From IMG/VR virus record IMGVR_UViG_3300037353_000022, positions 1 to 22,811 of that record: 22,811 bases of DNA. One strand, 5' to 3'. The DNA comes from a virus. Positions 15,652-21,724 of the stretch are shown piece by piece. The notes below the pieces were generated by a model. It was not told where the DNA came from. It searched no databases and worked only from the letters and a program-made list of their open reading frames with translations. The translations under genes were made by a program, and so were the position numbers. The number at the start of each line of letters is the position of its first letter. The first letter of the stretch is position 1.

Positions 15652-16347
15652 ATGGCCGCTCCCTCCTTCACCAACGGCCAGGTCCTCACTGGGACCGAGC
15701 TGGACCAGCTGGCGGACATGGTGACCTATCCAGATGCTGTCGCTGCCGGGGTCAACCCGTGCGTGGCCGGCACCCTCTACCTGATCACCAACGGGTCGTC
15801 GAACTTCACATTCGACCTCCCCTCCCCCACGGCCGGGATCTGCATCGCCTTCAAGAAGGTGGACTCCGGAGCAGGCGGCAACACGATCACCGCCAGTTCG
15901 GGCGTCATCCTTGGGCCAGGTTGCGGATCCGGGGGCGCCTCGTCCATCCCGGTGAGCGCACTCGGCGCCAACGTCGAGCTGATGGCGGACGGCACCAACT
16001 GGCACATCATCGGGGGTGCCCAGGATTCCGGATGGCTGGCCTTCTCCTACTCCAACTCCTGGGTCAGCAATAGTGGACCTGGGGCTGCCGGCACTGTCGC
16101 TGGGTACCGGATAACGGGGAATATCGTGAGGCTGGGGGGGTCTATCAAGACAGGTGCGAGCGGGTCCGCGCCCTGTACCGCGCTCCCAGTTGGGTACCGC
16201 CCTCTAGCTGCCGTGGCCATGACGGTCAACCCCTACGGAGCGGCCGGCAGCGCATCGTTCACCGTCTCCACCGCCGGCGTCACGGCAGCCTTCTACAGCG
16301 CGGGAACGGGCGTGAACCTCGACGGAGCCACGTACACAGTCGATTAG
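15652..16347 (+). CDS. Receptor-binding tail protein with switchable C-terminus
   Basis: Protein of 231 residues; ATG 15652 follows AGGAG at 15642-15646. Residues 1-~25 (FTNGQVLTGTELDQLADM) form the usual attachment start of short tail-tip proteins; the middle has LYLITNGSSNFTFDLPSP, FKKVDSGAGGNTITASSGV and NVELMADGTNWHIIGG. The C-terminal domain starts near GWLAFSYSNSWVS and has the common layout Y-R-I-T-G-N-I-V-R-L-G-G, GYRP and a final LDG-x-x-Y-T-V-D, typical of distal receptor-binding or fibre domains. From about residue 160 a homologous alternative end lies downstream on the other strand. Both share RLGG, IK, GAS, GYRP, TAGV, LDG and TVD. Residues 1-152 are constant if inversion occurs. 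Confidence 0.85.
   Translation: MAAPSFTNGQVLTGTELDQLADMVTYPDAVAAGVNPCVAGTLYLITNGSSNFTFDLPSPTAGICIAFKKVDSGAGGNTITASSGVILGPGCGSGGASSIPVSALGANVELMADGTNWHIIGGAQDSGWLAFSYSNSWVSNSGPGAAGTVAGYRITGNIVRLGGSIKTGASGSAPCTALPVGYRPLAAVAMTVNPYGAAGSASFTVSTAGVTAAFYSAGTGVNLDGATYTVD
16107..16136 (+). repeat. Left inverted repeat of the tail-protein switch
   Basis: A 30-base element starting CCGGATAACGGG and ending CTGGG, matching the reverse complement of 16561-16590 at 28 of 30 positions. Differences are at positions 13 and 25, both third codon positions (GGG/GGA and AGG/AGA). It lies in the coding sequence and specifies R-I-T-G-N-I-V-R-L-G. Confidence 0.9.
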
Positions 16348-16571
16348 TCGACCGTGAAGGTCATCCCATCGAGCACCACCACTGACCAGCCAGAGGCGGC
16401 GATCGCGTTTGCCACCCCGGCTGTGGTGATGGAGACTTGGGCTACATTCGGCGCGTTGCTCACGTCTGACGCGCTGGTGAGATAGACCTGCGCCGCCGGG
16501 CGGTACCCGGCGGCCAGCGTGAAGGGGGATGTGTTGCTCGCGCCGCTCTTGATGTTGCCGCCCAGTCTCAC
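16344..16571 (-). CDS. Silent alternative C-terminal module of the tail protein (partial gene)
   Basis: The reverse frame encodes 75 residues from a GTG inside the right repeat (MRLGGNIKSGASNTSPFTLA, then GYRPAAQVYLTSAS, QVSITTAGVANAIAASG, VVVLDGMTFTVD). It is a clear homologue of the end of the forward tail protein but different in its middle, with TSASDVSNAPNVAQ in place of TVNPYGAAGSAS. There is no ribosome site or N-terminal domain, so it is expected to be silent until inverted onto the 5' part of the upstream gene. The open frame, the conserved landmarks and a proper stop argue against decay. A shorter reading as an independent small gene is unlikely. Confidence 0.8.
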   Translation of the reverse strand: MRLGGNIKSGASNTSPFTLAAGYRPAAQVYLTSASDVSNAPNVAQVSITTAGVANAIAASGWSVVVLDGMTFTVD

Positions 16572-16590
16572 GATATTTCCCGTTATCCGG
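16561..16590 (-). repeat. Right inverted repeat of the tail-protein switch
   Basis: Reverse complement of the left repeat with 28 of 30 identities. Read on the reverse strand it gives R-I-T-G-N-I-V-R-L-G in frame with the silent module. Outside the repeats the two flanks differ at once (GGGTA against TAGCT before CCGG), so the homology has a sharp outer edge, while on the inner side similarity fades gradually through the coding sequence. Confidence 0.9.
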
Positions 16591-16612
16591 AGCTATGCAC
16601 TTTGGAGATTTC

Positions 16613-17020
16613 ATGCTTCTAACGACGGTCGCGCCGTCGCTAGGCTCATCTCCTAGCTACGTTTCACTGATCTTTTACGCGCTGGCCATTCTCGGCGTCC
16701 TGGGCGGCGCCGTTTCGTACTTCCGAGGGAGTCTCGGCCAAGCGACGATCGCGCAGCTGGAGACCAACAACAAGGTCCTCAAGCAGACAGTCGATCTCCA
16801 GACAGAGCAGATCACCGAGCTAAAGGCCCAGAACCAAGAGCAGGCCGGCCAGCTCACCGTCCTCCGCGAGCAGGTAACCCAGAAGGCTGCGGTCGCGGAA
16901 CTGGCCAAGCTGTCGAGTAGTCATCACAGCGAGTTGATGGAAGCCATTGGGGCACTAACAAAGGCTCTCTCAAACAACATCCAGAAGCCTGCTTCGAGGG
17001 CTCGACGTGCCGGATCTTAA
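16613..17020 (+). CDS. Membrane-anchored coiled-coil protein
   Basis: Protein of 135 residues. One transmembrane helix (YVSLIFYALAILGVLGGAVSYF, about residues 16-37) is followed by a long coiled coil (ATIAQLETNNKVLKQTVDLQTEQITELKAQNQEQAGQLTVLREQVTQ) and a basic end (KPASRARRAGS). ATG 16613 is preceded by GGAG at 16604-16607 with spacing 5, so it is preferred to ATG 16595, which lies 5 bases from the switch repeat. Such proteins are common downstream of tail genes in phages of Gram-positive bacteria; role in lysis or as an envelope protein is not known. The end overlaps the next gene by 14 bases. Confidence 0.7.
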   Translation: MLLTTVAPSLGSSPSYVSLIFYALAILGVLGGAVSYFRGSLGQATIAQLETNNKVLKQTVDLQTEQITELKAQNQEQAGQLTVLREQVTQKAAVAELAKLSSSHHSELMEAIGALTKALSNNIQKPASRARRAGS

Positions 17021-17447
17021 GGGTGCCGTCAGGCATGATCGCCTAACTTTCCGGATCGCCGCTGTCGCCTTCGCTTGCTCGCTCCTGGCCATAGGCTTGT
17101 TGTTCGGTCAGTCAATTGCTGTGTCCGATTATGGCGTGGAGTTGGCGCGCGCCAACCACCAACTGATCGAGCTCCACAAGGCCGAGATACTCCGGGACGG
17201 CGAGACCATCCAGGATCTCCAGCATCGGGTTCTAGCGATTGATGCCGTGCTGGATCGCTACTGCAAGGCGCTTGAAGTGCCGTGCCCGCCTCCGCTGACC
17301 GTGCCTAGGGCATCGGGCAGTAACTCCACAGCGACGCCCGCGCCCAGTGAGAGCCGCGCCAGTCCTTCGGGTGAGCCAACGGCCACGCCGAGCCCCAAGC
17401 CGCTGCCGACGCCAGTCCTCTGTATCGGGAGTTTCTGCATTGGATGA
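17007..17447 (+). CDS. Membrane-anchored protein with Pro/Ser-rich tail
   Basis: Protein of 146 residues. A basic start (MPDLKGAVRHDRLTFR) leads into one transmembrane helix (IAAVAFACSLLAIGLLFG, about residues 17-34), then a coiled-coil stretch (ELARANHQLIELHKAEILRDGETIQDLQHRVLAIDAVLDRYCKAL), then a low-complexity Pro/Ser/Thr linker (TPAPSESRASPSGEPTATPS) and a Cys-containing end (VLCIGSFCIG). The topology suggests an extracytoplasmic or wall-spanning stalk. GTG 17007 has GAGGG at 16996-17000, spacing 6. It forms a pair with the preceding membrane coiled-coil protein; joint action at the envelope is inference. Confidence 0.7.
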   Translation: MPDLKGAVRHDRLTFRIAAVAFACSLLAIGLLFGQSIAVSDYGVELARANHQLIELHKAEILRDGETIQDLQHRVLAIDAVLDRYCKALEVPCPPPLTVPRASGSNSTATPAPSESRASPSGEPTATPSPKPLPTPVLCIGSFCIG

Positions 17448-18474
17448 CCTGGTCCTCGAGCGCATCACGGCTCCCAAGCCGGTCGGCGCGTACCTGCACT
17501 CGCTCCCCTGGCCTGACGGACTTGCGCCCAGACCGTCGACCGTGACCTACCCCGCGAACGCATCGCTGCCCAAGGCCGAGGTGCTCATCGTCACCTACAC
17601 CACGGCCGAGAGCCACGCTCTCGCGGACACCCTGACGCCCGGCCACCAGGCCGAGGACTGGAACCGGTACACCAAGAACTGGGCGCAGTTCGAGAAGCAC
17701 CTGACCGAGCGCTCGCCGGCCAAGTTCTCGCGCTGCCTAGCCTCCTACTGGGTGACGCAGATCGACCAAACGGTCGTCATTTGCGCCAAGTCAGACCTGC
17801 ACCTCAGCACCGACGATGCAACCCTGCCCATCCGAGCCCTCTTCAAGCAGATGATCGAGGACTGCCAGCCGAGGCTGGTCATCACCACCGGTACCGCCGG
17901 CGGGATCGGTTCCTCGGAGTCGCTGGGCGACGTGCTGGTGACCAACACGTCCCACTTCGACTGCCAGAAGACCTTTGGGAAAGAGCCCTTCGCTCACTCG
18001 CAGTACGTCTGCGCTGCCAGCGCGCAACTGGCGGTGGCCGAGAACTATGCGGACATCGGCTCGCTGCTGGACGCGAACGCCGCCGAGCTTGACCCGGTGG
18101 CTACGCACGAGCCCCGGGTCATCGGGCTTGACGCCCTCCAGAAAGGTGAGCACGTCCTCACCACCGACTTCTTTGCATTCGACGACTCGGCCAACAGCTA
18201 CGGGCTGCGGACCTACGACCCGGATGCAGGCATGGTCGAGATGGATGACGCGGTCCTGGGCCTGGTCTGCCAGGAGGACCTGACCAACCCCCCGCCGTGG
18301 CTCTCGATTCGCAACGCCTCGGATCCCCAGATGGTCAACGAGCCGGATCAATCGCTTGAGCAGCTGGCCAAGCAGGCCAGCGACATCTATCTCAAGTACG
18401 GCTACTGGACGACGGTCGGATCGGCGATCTGCTGCTGGGCAGCTGTCGTGACCTTCTCCGGTGTCCAGCCGTGA
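17440..18474 (+). CDS. Nucleoside phosphorylase-superfamily (PNP/MTAN-like) protein
   Basis: Protein of 344 residues from TTG 17440, preceded by GGGAG at 17427-17431. The fold signatures are AEVLIVTYTTAESHAL at the start of the Rossmann-like core, PRLVITTGTAGGIGSSESLGDVLVTN (glycine loop about 150-157), VEMDDAVLGLVC (M268-D269, in place of the usual M-E), and LSIRNASDPQ with a candidate catalytic Asp at 295, then a closing helix (GSAICCWAAVVTF). Family members cleave purine nucleosides or nucleotides; some are effectors of antiphage systems that destroy ATP or other nucleotides. Here it sits among late membrane and lysis genes and is not a usual virion gene. Substrate and role are unknown; a phage-benefit accessory gene is the likeliest reading. 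Confidence 0.75.
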   Translation: MDDLVLERITAPKPVGAYLHSLPWPDGLAPRPSTVTYPANASLPKAEVLIVTYTTAESHALADTLTPGHQAEDWNRYTKNWAQFEKHLTERSPAKFSRCLASYWVTQIDQTVVICAKSDLHLSTDDATLPIRALFKQMIEDCQPRLVITTGTAGGIGSSESLGDVLVTNTSHFDCQKTFGKEPFAHSQYVCAASAQLAVAENYADIGSLLDANAAELDPVATHEPRVIGLDALQKGEHVLTTDFFAFDDSANSYGLRTYDPDAGMVEMDDAVLGLVCQEDLTNPPPWLSIRNASDPQMVNEPDQSLEQLAKQASDIYLKYGYWTTVGSAICCWAAVVTFSGVQP

Positions 18475-18599
18475 GGCGCCTACGCCAGCGCTACATCCGC
18501 AACTTCCGGGCCATGGCCCACGCCAATGACGAGCGAATCGCTGAACTGGCCGAGTTCATGCGGCACGCGCCCTGGATTCCCAAGCGGTTCTGGCGATGA
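18471..18599 (+). CDS. Small basic protein
   Basis: A 42-residue frame from GTG 18471, which overlaps the phosphorylase stop (GTGA), to TGA 18597-18599, which overlaps the next ATG (ATGA). The sequence is Arg-rich: RRLRQRYIRNFRAMAHA, NDERIAELAEFMRHAPWIP, KRFWR. The exact coupling at both ends, identical to that of accepted neighbours, argues that it is translated. No family is recognised. An amphipathic helix with basic ends is likely, and an accessory role for the following membrane protein is possible. Confidence 0.6.
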   Translation: MRRLRQRYIRNFRAMAHANDERIAELAEFMRHAPWIPKRFWR

Positions 18600-18832
18600 T
18601 TGCGGGCAAATTCACCTGGTACGAGGCAGCGATCATTTTCGTGGGTGTGCTCAGCTTCGCTCACATCCCCTTCACCTACTGGCTCTACCACACTCGCCAC
18701 CACCTCAAGAAGGATCTCGACGAGGCAGCGGTGAAGCAGATCGAGCACCTGGTGGGCATACACCCCACGGCCGGCGCTGAGCACCAGCCCGTCCCTAGTC
18801 CGCCCGACGAGGTCGTGGCGAGGGAGCCATGA
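18596..18832 (+). CDS. Small single-span membrane protein
   Basis: Protein of 78 residues. One hydrophobic helix (AAIIFVGVLSFAHIPFTYWLY, about residues 11-31) is followed by a charged segment (HTRHHLKKDLDEAAVKQIEHLVGIHP) and a Pro-rich end. It lies immediately before the lysin gene and overlaps it (ATGA at 18829-18832). A holin-like or holin-partner role is possible by position, but a second, better holin candidate follows the lysin. No family is recognised. Confidence 0.7.
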   Translation: MIAGKFTWYEAAIIFVGVLSFAHIPFTYWLYHTRHHLKKDLDEAAVKQIEHLVGIHPTAGAEHQPVPSPPDEVVAREP

Positions 18833-19797
18833 GCCGGGTCTGGACGGTCCACAACCTCAAGAGCCTGCGGGCCATGCTTGCCGCCGGCGTGGGCCTGGTG
18901 GCCGACAGCGCATCCGCGCCCACCCCAGCTCAGGCACTCGCCTTCAAGGCTGCCGGCGGTGTCGCCTGGGGTGGCTACATCGGGAAGGCTGGCGACGACC
19001 TGGAGAACCCCTGGACGGCTGCGGACTTCGCCACCATCCGAGCAGCTGGCCTCGTCGCCTTCGCCTTCGTCAGTGGCGACGACGACCCGGCCTGGGTCCG
19101 CGACGAAGCGACCTCGATGGGCGTCACGCTGATCATCTTGGACGTCGAGAACGGCATCCGCGGCGACGGCGCCTGGGTCGATCCCTGGCTGGCCACGAGC
19201 GGCGCGGGAATCTACGGCAACCCCCCGGTCATGGATAACCACGCGATGCATGGTCATCCCTGCTACATCGGCGCCGCCTATCCGGAGGACGGCACCCAGA
19301 CGGCCGCGTGGCCGTCCGACGCAACCGCGCCCATCCCCGCACGGCCGATGGGCTGGCAGTGGGCTGACAACGGCTCTTACGGCGGCCTAACCGTCGATCT
19401 CAGCAATTACCAAATGACGGTCTTCGGGTCGTCGCCAGCCCCAGGAGGAGACGCGGACATGTTCATCCAACAGAACCCGGCTGGAACCGCTGACCAGTAC
19501 GTCATCAACCCCCCGTTCAAGCACCCGATCACGACCTTTGCTGATCAGCAAGACCTGGTCCATAACATCGGCTTGGCGGCCTACGGCCCGGCCGACGGGA
19601 TCTCCCAGGAATACTTCGACAGCCTGATCGTCCTAACCTCCCTGAGCCAGTTGCAGGGGGCGCCCGGGAAGGACGGCACTAACGGGTCTGACGGCACCGA
19701 CGGAGAGCCCGGCCCTCCTGGCAAGCCAGGGCCAGCGGGTAAGACCCCGTCGACGGCGACCCTGAGCGGCCCGGTCAAGCTCGCCTTCAGCAAGTAA
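18829..19797 (+). CDS. Lysozyme-like lysin with collagen-like C-terminus
   Basis: Protein of 322 residues. Residues 1-~205 have the layout of GH25 or DUF1906-type glycoside hydrolase-like domains: LVADSASAPTPAQALAFKAAGG, WGGYIG, TAADFATIRAAGLVAFAFVSG, LIILDVENG (D105 and E107 as candidate catalytic residues), GAGIYGNPPVM, and MGWQWADNGSYGG followed by VDLSNY. It would cleave peptidoglycan. Residues ~215-260 (MFIQQNPAGTADQYVINPPF) resemble a module common in actinophage lysins and tail proteins. Residues ~277-306 are ten Gly-X-Y triplets (GAPGKDGTNGSDGTDGEPGP), a collagen-like stalk unusual for a lysin; a virion-associated role is the alternative. Confidence 0.72.
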   Translation: MSRVWTVHNLKSLRAMLAAGVGLVADSASAPTPAQALAFKAAGGVAWGGYIGKAGDDLENPWTAADFATIRAAGLVAFAFVSGDDDPAWVRDEATSMGVTLIILDVENGIRGDGAWVDPWLATSGAGIYGNPPVMDNHAMHGHPCYIGAAYPEDGTQTAAWPSDATAPIPARPMGWQWADNGSYGGLTVDLSNYQMTVFGSSPAPGGDADMFIQQNPAGTADQYVINPPFKHPITTFADQQDLVHNIGLAAYGPADGISQEYFDSLIVLTSLSQLQGAPGKDGTNGSDGTDGEPGPPGKPGPAGKTPSTATLSGPVKLAFSK

Positions 19798-19856
19798 CCC
19801 AGTGGCCACGCCCTGGAAAGAAGGGGTGTCCCATCCGGCCATCCCAGACGAAATCG

Positions 19857-19862
19857 AGGAGG
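19857..19862 (+). promoter_or_regulatory. Shine-Dalgarno AGGAGG that sets the holin start
   Basis: AGGAGG lies 5 bases before ATG 19868. This selects the ATG over the in-frame GTG at 19802, which has no ribosome site. Confidence 0.8.
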
Positions 19863-19867
19863 AAACC

Positions 19868-20257
19868 ATGAAGAAAGTCTCGCTGTACCTAATCGCTTCG
19901 GCCATCCTGGCGGTCAACGCCGGGGTCCTAGCCCTGACGCACCATAACCCCTTCGTCTCGGCGGTCCTGGGGGGCCTGGCCGGCCTGAGCGTGATCGCTC
20001 ACAGCTTCTTCGTCGGCACCTATATCACCATCCCTTCCGGGATCTACAGCTTCCTGGAGAAGTTCAACGGGGTGGTCGTCGCGATCTTCGGTGGCTCATC
20101 CGTCATCGTTGCCTGGGTCAGTTCGCTCCACAACGGCCAACTCAGCACAGACGCCGCCGTGTTCCTGGAGGTCTGCGCTCTAGTAGGCAGCGTCCTGGCG
20201 GTGCTCGGTGTGCCCAAGCTGGCCAAGGCGGCGGGGGTCGTGGCCAAGCGTGGCTGA
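19868..20257 (+). CDS. Holin candidate (multi-span membrane protein)
   Basis: Protein of 129 residues with four hydrophobic segments: about 4-23 (VSLYLIASAILAVNAGVLAL), 31-52 (SAVLGGLAGLSVIAHSFFVG), 68-86 (GVVVAIFGGSSVIVAWVSSL) and 97-117 (AVFLEVCALVGSVLAVLGV), and a basic end (KLAKAAGVVAKRG). Small size, several spans, short charged ends and position directly after the lysin gene fit a holin, which would permeabilise the membrane at a set time. The strong AGGAGG gives the start. The stop overlaps the next gene by 8 bases. No sequence family is recognised, so the call rests on topology and place. Confidence 0.68.
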   Translation: MKKVSLYLIASAILAVNAGVLALTHHNPFVSAVLGGLAGLSVIAHSFFVGTYITIPSGIYSFLEKFNGVVVAIFGGSSVIVAWVSSLHNGQLSTDAAVFLEVCALVGSVLAVLGVPKLAKAAGVVAKRG

Positions 20258-21122
20258 CTCCATAGCGCGCTCGACCAAGTTCGGGCGCATCCAGGTCGCC
20301 GAGCGACCGTCCCTCCGGACGCTGCACCTCTACCAGGGCGAGCAGCTCAACGAGGTCAGCTGGACGTCGGACGTGCCCTGTCTCGACCAGGAGGACTTCT
20401 CTGAGCAAGGGATCGTCGTGTCCTCCTTCGTTCCGGGGGCGCCGGCCGACTGTGACGCGCTCGGCTCATGCACCTGCAACGCCTTCACCCGGCATCTAGG
20501 CGAAAGGCTGAAGCAGTCAGGGATCGTGCTCGGCGATGCCTCGATCGCGGCCTCGGGGTTCCCTGTGACCTTCACTCTGTCCGGGACCGACCCGGCGGTC
20601 GACGAGAAGTTCGCCATCGAGCTCTACCACCAGGTCACCGACCAGACGGGCGACCCCTCCCAGGAGTGGCCGCCCTCTGATTGCGGCTCTACCGAGCTCT
20701 TCGTGATGGAGTACGCAGAGAGGCTGGGTCTGATCAAGGCCCACAAGACGGCCGCCAACGTGGACGGGATGCTCTCCCTGCTCCAGGTGGGCTCCGTCGC
20801 TATGGGCAGTCCTTGGTTCAACGCCTGGATGCAGCCAGACTCGCAGGGCTTCGTCGACGGCGACGGCTCACGCGAAGCGTTGGAAGCGGCGATCAAGTCC
20901 GGAGTAGCCGGCGGTCACGAGACGGTCCACCACGAGCTGGTCCAGGTCGCGCAGACCACCAACGGTGTGATCGAGTACGACAAGACGATCACCGAGGTCT
21001 GGAACAGCTGGGACCCCGCTTGGGGCGTCAACGGCGGCTGCTATCGCATCCACGCCTCGACGCTGCAGATGCTAGGCGGCAACTGCGACTACAAGCAGGC
21101 CCTCGAAGCCGACCTCCCTTAG
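20250..21122 (+). CDS. Papain-like (C1 family) cysteine peptidase
   Basis: Protein of 290 residues. The motif ALGSCTCNAFTRHL near residues 70-83 matches the C1-type LGSC-x-x-NA signature, with Cys74 the probable nucleophile. GGHETVHHELVQV (His about 222) and VWNSWDPAWGVNGGCYRI (Asn about 252) supply the usual His and the N-S-W motif of the papain triad, in the correct order and spacing. C1-type peptidases occur in phages of several Gram-positive hosts. Here it closes the lysis segment, so cleavage of a cell-wall peptide, a surface protein or a virion protein are all possible. GTG 20250 overlaps the holin stop; the upstream in-frame ATG 20208 would add shadow residues. Confidence 0.78.
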   Translation: MADSIARSTKFGRIQVAERPSLRTLHLYQGEQLNEVSWTSDVPCLDQEDFSEQGIVVSSFVPGAPADCDALGSCTCNAFTRHLGERLKQSGIVLGDASIAASGFPVTFTLSGTDPAVDEKFAIELYHQVTDQTGDPSQEWPPSDCGSTELFVMEYAERLGLIKAHKTAANVDGMLSLLQVGSVAMGSPWFNAWMQPDSQGFVDGDGSREALEAAIKSGVAGGHETVHHELVQVAQTTNGVIEYDKTITEVWNSWDPAWGVNGGCYRIHASTLQMLGGNCDYKQALEADLP

Positions 21123-21132
21123 CTCTCTTTCC

Positions 21133-21202
21133 GGGGCAGCCCAGATAACTCCTTCACCCAAGAAGCTGCGTGCGGTTCACCTACTCCGTCTGGGTTTGCC
21201 CC
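21133..21202. terminator. Interrupted inverted repeat at the convergent gene boundary
   Basis: GGGGCA(g)CCCAGA at 21133-21145 pairs with TCTGGG(tt)TGCCCC at 21189-21202: 12 pairs with one small internal bulge around a 43-base loop. It occupies the gap between the forward late operon (ends 21122) and the reverse zinc-ribbon gene (ends 21222). A bidirectional terminator is a reasonable reading; there is no T tract and the loop is long, so confidence is limited. Confidence 0.4.
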
Positions 21203-21221
21203 AACTCCTGGCCCTCGCTGT

Positions 21222-21518
21222 TCAGTCTTCGGACTGGGCGGCGGGGGCCTCTTCTGCGTTCTCGGGGCCGAGAGGCCGTTCCACCCATCCAAATCCGCAG
21301 CGCTTGCAGGTGCGGTGCAGCCTGTCGGTGATCCAGCTGGTCGCGGCCTTCTTCTTCCCGCACTTCGGGCACGGCCGCATCGGATCGTAGGTTGGAATCG
21401 GCGCCAGCACATCGGGGAAGTTCTCTCGGATCTGCTCTTCGACCTTCTCGCGCAGTCGGGGGCAAACTTTCTTGTCGCGGAGCGTGGGGAGGGTGTAACA
21501 TCCCCCTGTGCTTACCAC
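21222..21518 (-). CDS. Zinc-ribbon protein
   Basis: Protein of 98 residues on the reverse strand, the only clear reverse gene besides the silent tail module. It has CPKCGKKKA and HRTCKRCGFGW, two C-x-x-C knuckles spaced about 20 residues apart, that form a zinc ribbon as in transcription-related or DNA-binding proteins. Upstream is a charged helix (LREKVEEQIRENFPDVLAPI); the end is an acidic/alanine tail (ENAEEAPAAQSED). The GTG at 21516-21518 has no obvious ribosome site and overlaps the first codons of the divergent HTH gene, so a later start is possible. A regulatory or nucleic-acid role is inferred from the ribbon. Confidence 0.65.
   Translation of the reverse strand: MVSTGGCYTLPTLRDKKVCPRLREKVEEQIRENFPDVLAPIPTYDPMRPCPKCGKKKAATSWITDRLHRTCKRCGFGWVERPLGPENAEEAPAAQSED
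21472..21499 (+). promoter_or_regulatory. Possible promoter for a leaderless HTH gene
   Basis: TTGTCG (21472-21477) and TGTAAC (21494-21499) stand 16 bases apart and resemble sigma-70-type -35 and -10 elements. The expected transcript start falls at or just before the GTG at 21508, which lacks a ribosome site at normal spacing. That suits a leaderless mRNA, frequent in actinobacteria. A short dyad GGGGA...TCCCC (21487-21505) overlaps the -10. Confidence 0.35.
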
Positions 21519-21699
21519 CCGACAGGTCGCGATGCTTCTGAAACTGAATAGAGACTACGTGATCGAGCTGTGCCGCACCGGCAAGATCAGGGCGCTTCAG
21601 ATCGAAGGGCGCTGGTTCGTCAAGGACGAGGACTTGCACATCTTCCAGCAGAAGAGACTTGACAAACCCCGATACGTCGGGATAGAGTCGGCTTCATGA
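21508..21699 (+). CDS. Excisionase / MerR-type helix-turn-helix protein
   Basis: Protein of 63 residues: LTTRQVAMLLKLNRDYVIEL forms the helix-turn-helix, CRTGKIRALQIEGRWFVKDEDL is the wing, with the typical G-R-W-x-V and a final D-L of HTH_17 or excisionase-family proteins. Members bind DNA as recombination directionality factors or small repressors. The window contains no integrase, so either role is open. It is transcribed divergently from the zinc-ribbon gene, whose GTG overlaps its first codons. A promoter with an internal dyad lies in its 3' end, and self-regulation is possible. Confidence 0.75.
   Translation: MLTTRQVAMLLKLNRDYVIELCRTGKIRALQIEGRWFVKDEDLHIFQQKRLDKPRYVGIESAS
21659..21688 (+). 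promoter_or_regulatory. Promoter with internal dyad inside the HTH gene end
   Basis: TTGACA (21659-21664, perfect -35) and TAGAGT (21683-21688, fits the actinobacterial TAnnnT -10) are 18 bases apart. The spacer contains CCCGA-TACG-TCGGG (21668-21681), a perfect 5-base dyad well placed for a repressor. The expected transcript start is near 21695-21696, next to an ATG that overlaps the HTH stop and opens a 36-residue frame of doubtful reality (21696-21806). Confidence 0.6.
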
Positions 21700-21724
21700 G
21701 ATGGACTGACGGAAGTCATCAGCT

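Larger units (their letters stand above)
16107..16590. other. Putative invertible segment swapping tail-protein C-termini
   Basis: A 484-base unit: left repeat, forward C-terminal module ending in TAG at 16345-16347, reverse module ending in TAA (complement of 16344-16346), right repeat. The modules meet stop to stop in a near-palindrome (GTCGATTAGTCGAC) and are almost equal in length (73 and 75 residues after the shared GNI). Inversion between the repeats would keep the reading frame and give a 233-residue protein in place of 231. The next gene begins just outside the right repeat and is untouched. This is the plan of the Mu and P1 tail-fibre switches. No invertase is seen in the window, so it may come from elsewhere in the phage or from the host. 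Confidence 0.75.

Noticed and set aside
16344-16571. Reverse frame read as an independent small gene
   Set aside because: It has no ribosome site or N-terminal domain and is homologous to the end of the facing tail protein, so a silent switch module explains it better.
16107-16590. Diversity-generating retroelement template/variable pair
   Set aside because: The repeats are inverted, not direct, differ without an adenine-biased pattern, and no reverse transcriptase is present.
17305-17700. Reverse-strand frames near the phosphorylase start
   Set aside because: No recognisable features, and the forward genes here have good ribosome sites and overlaps.
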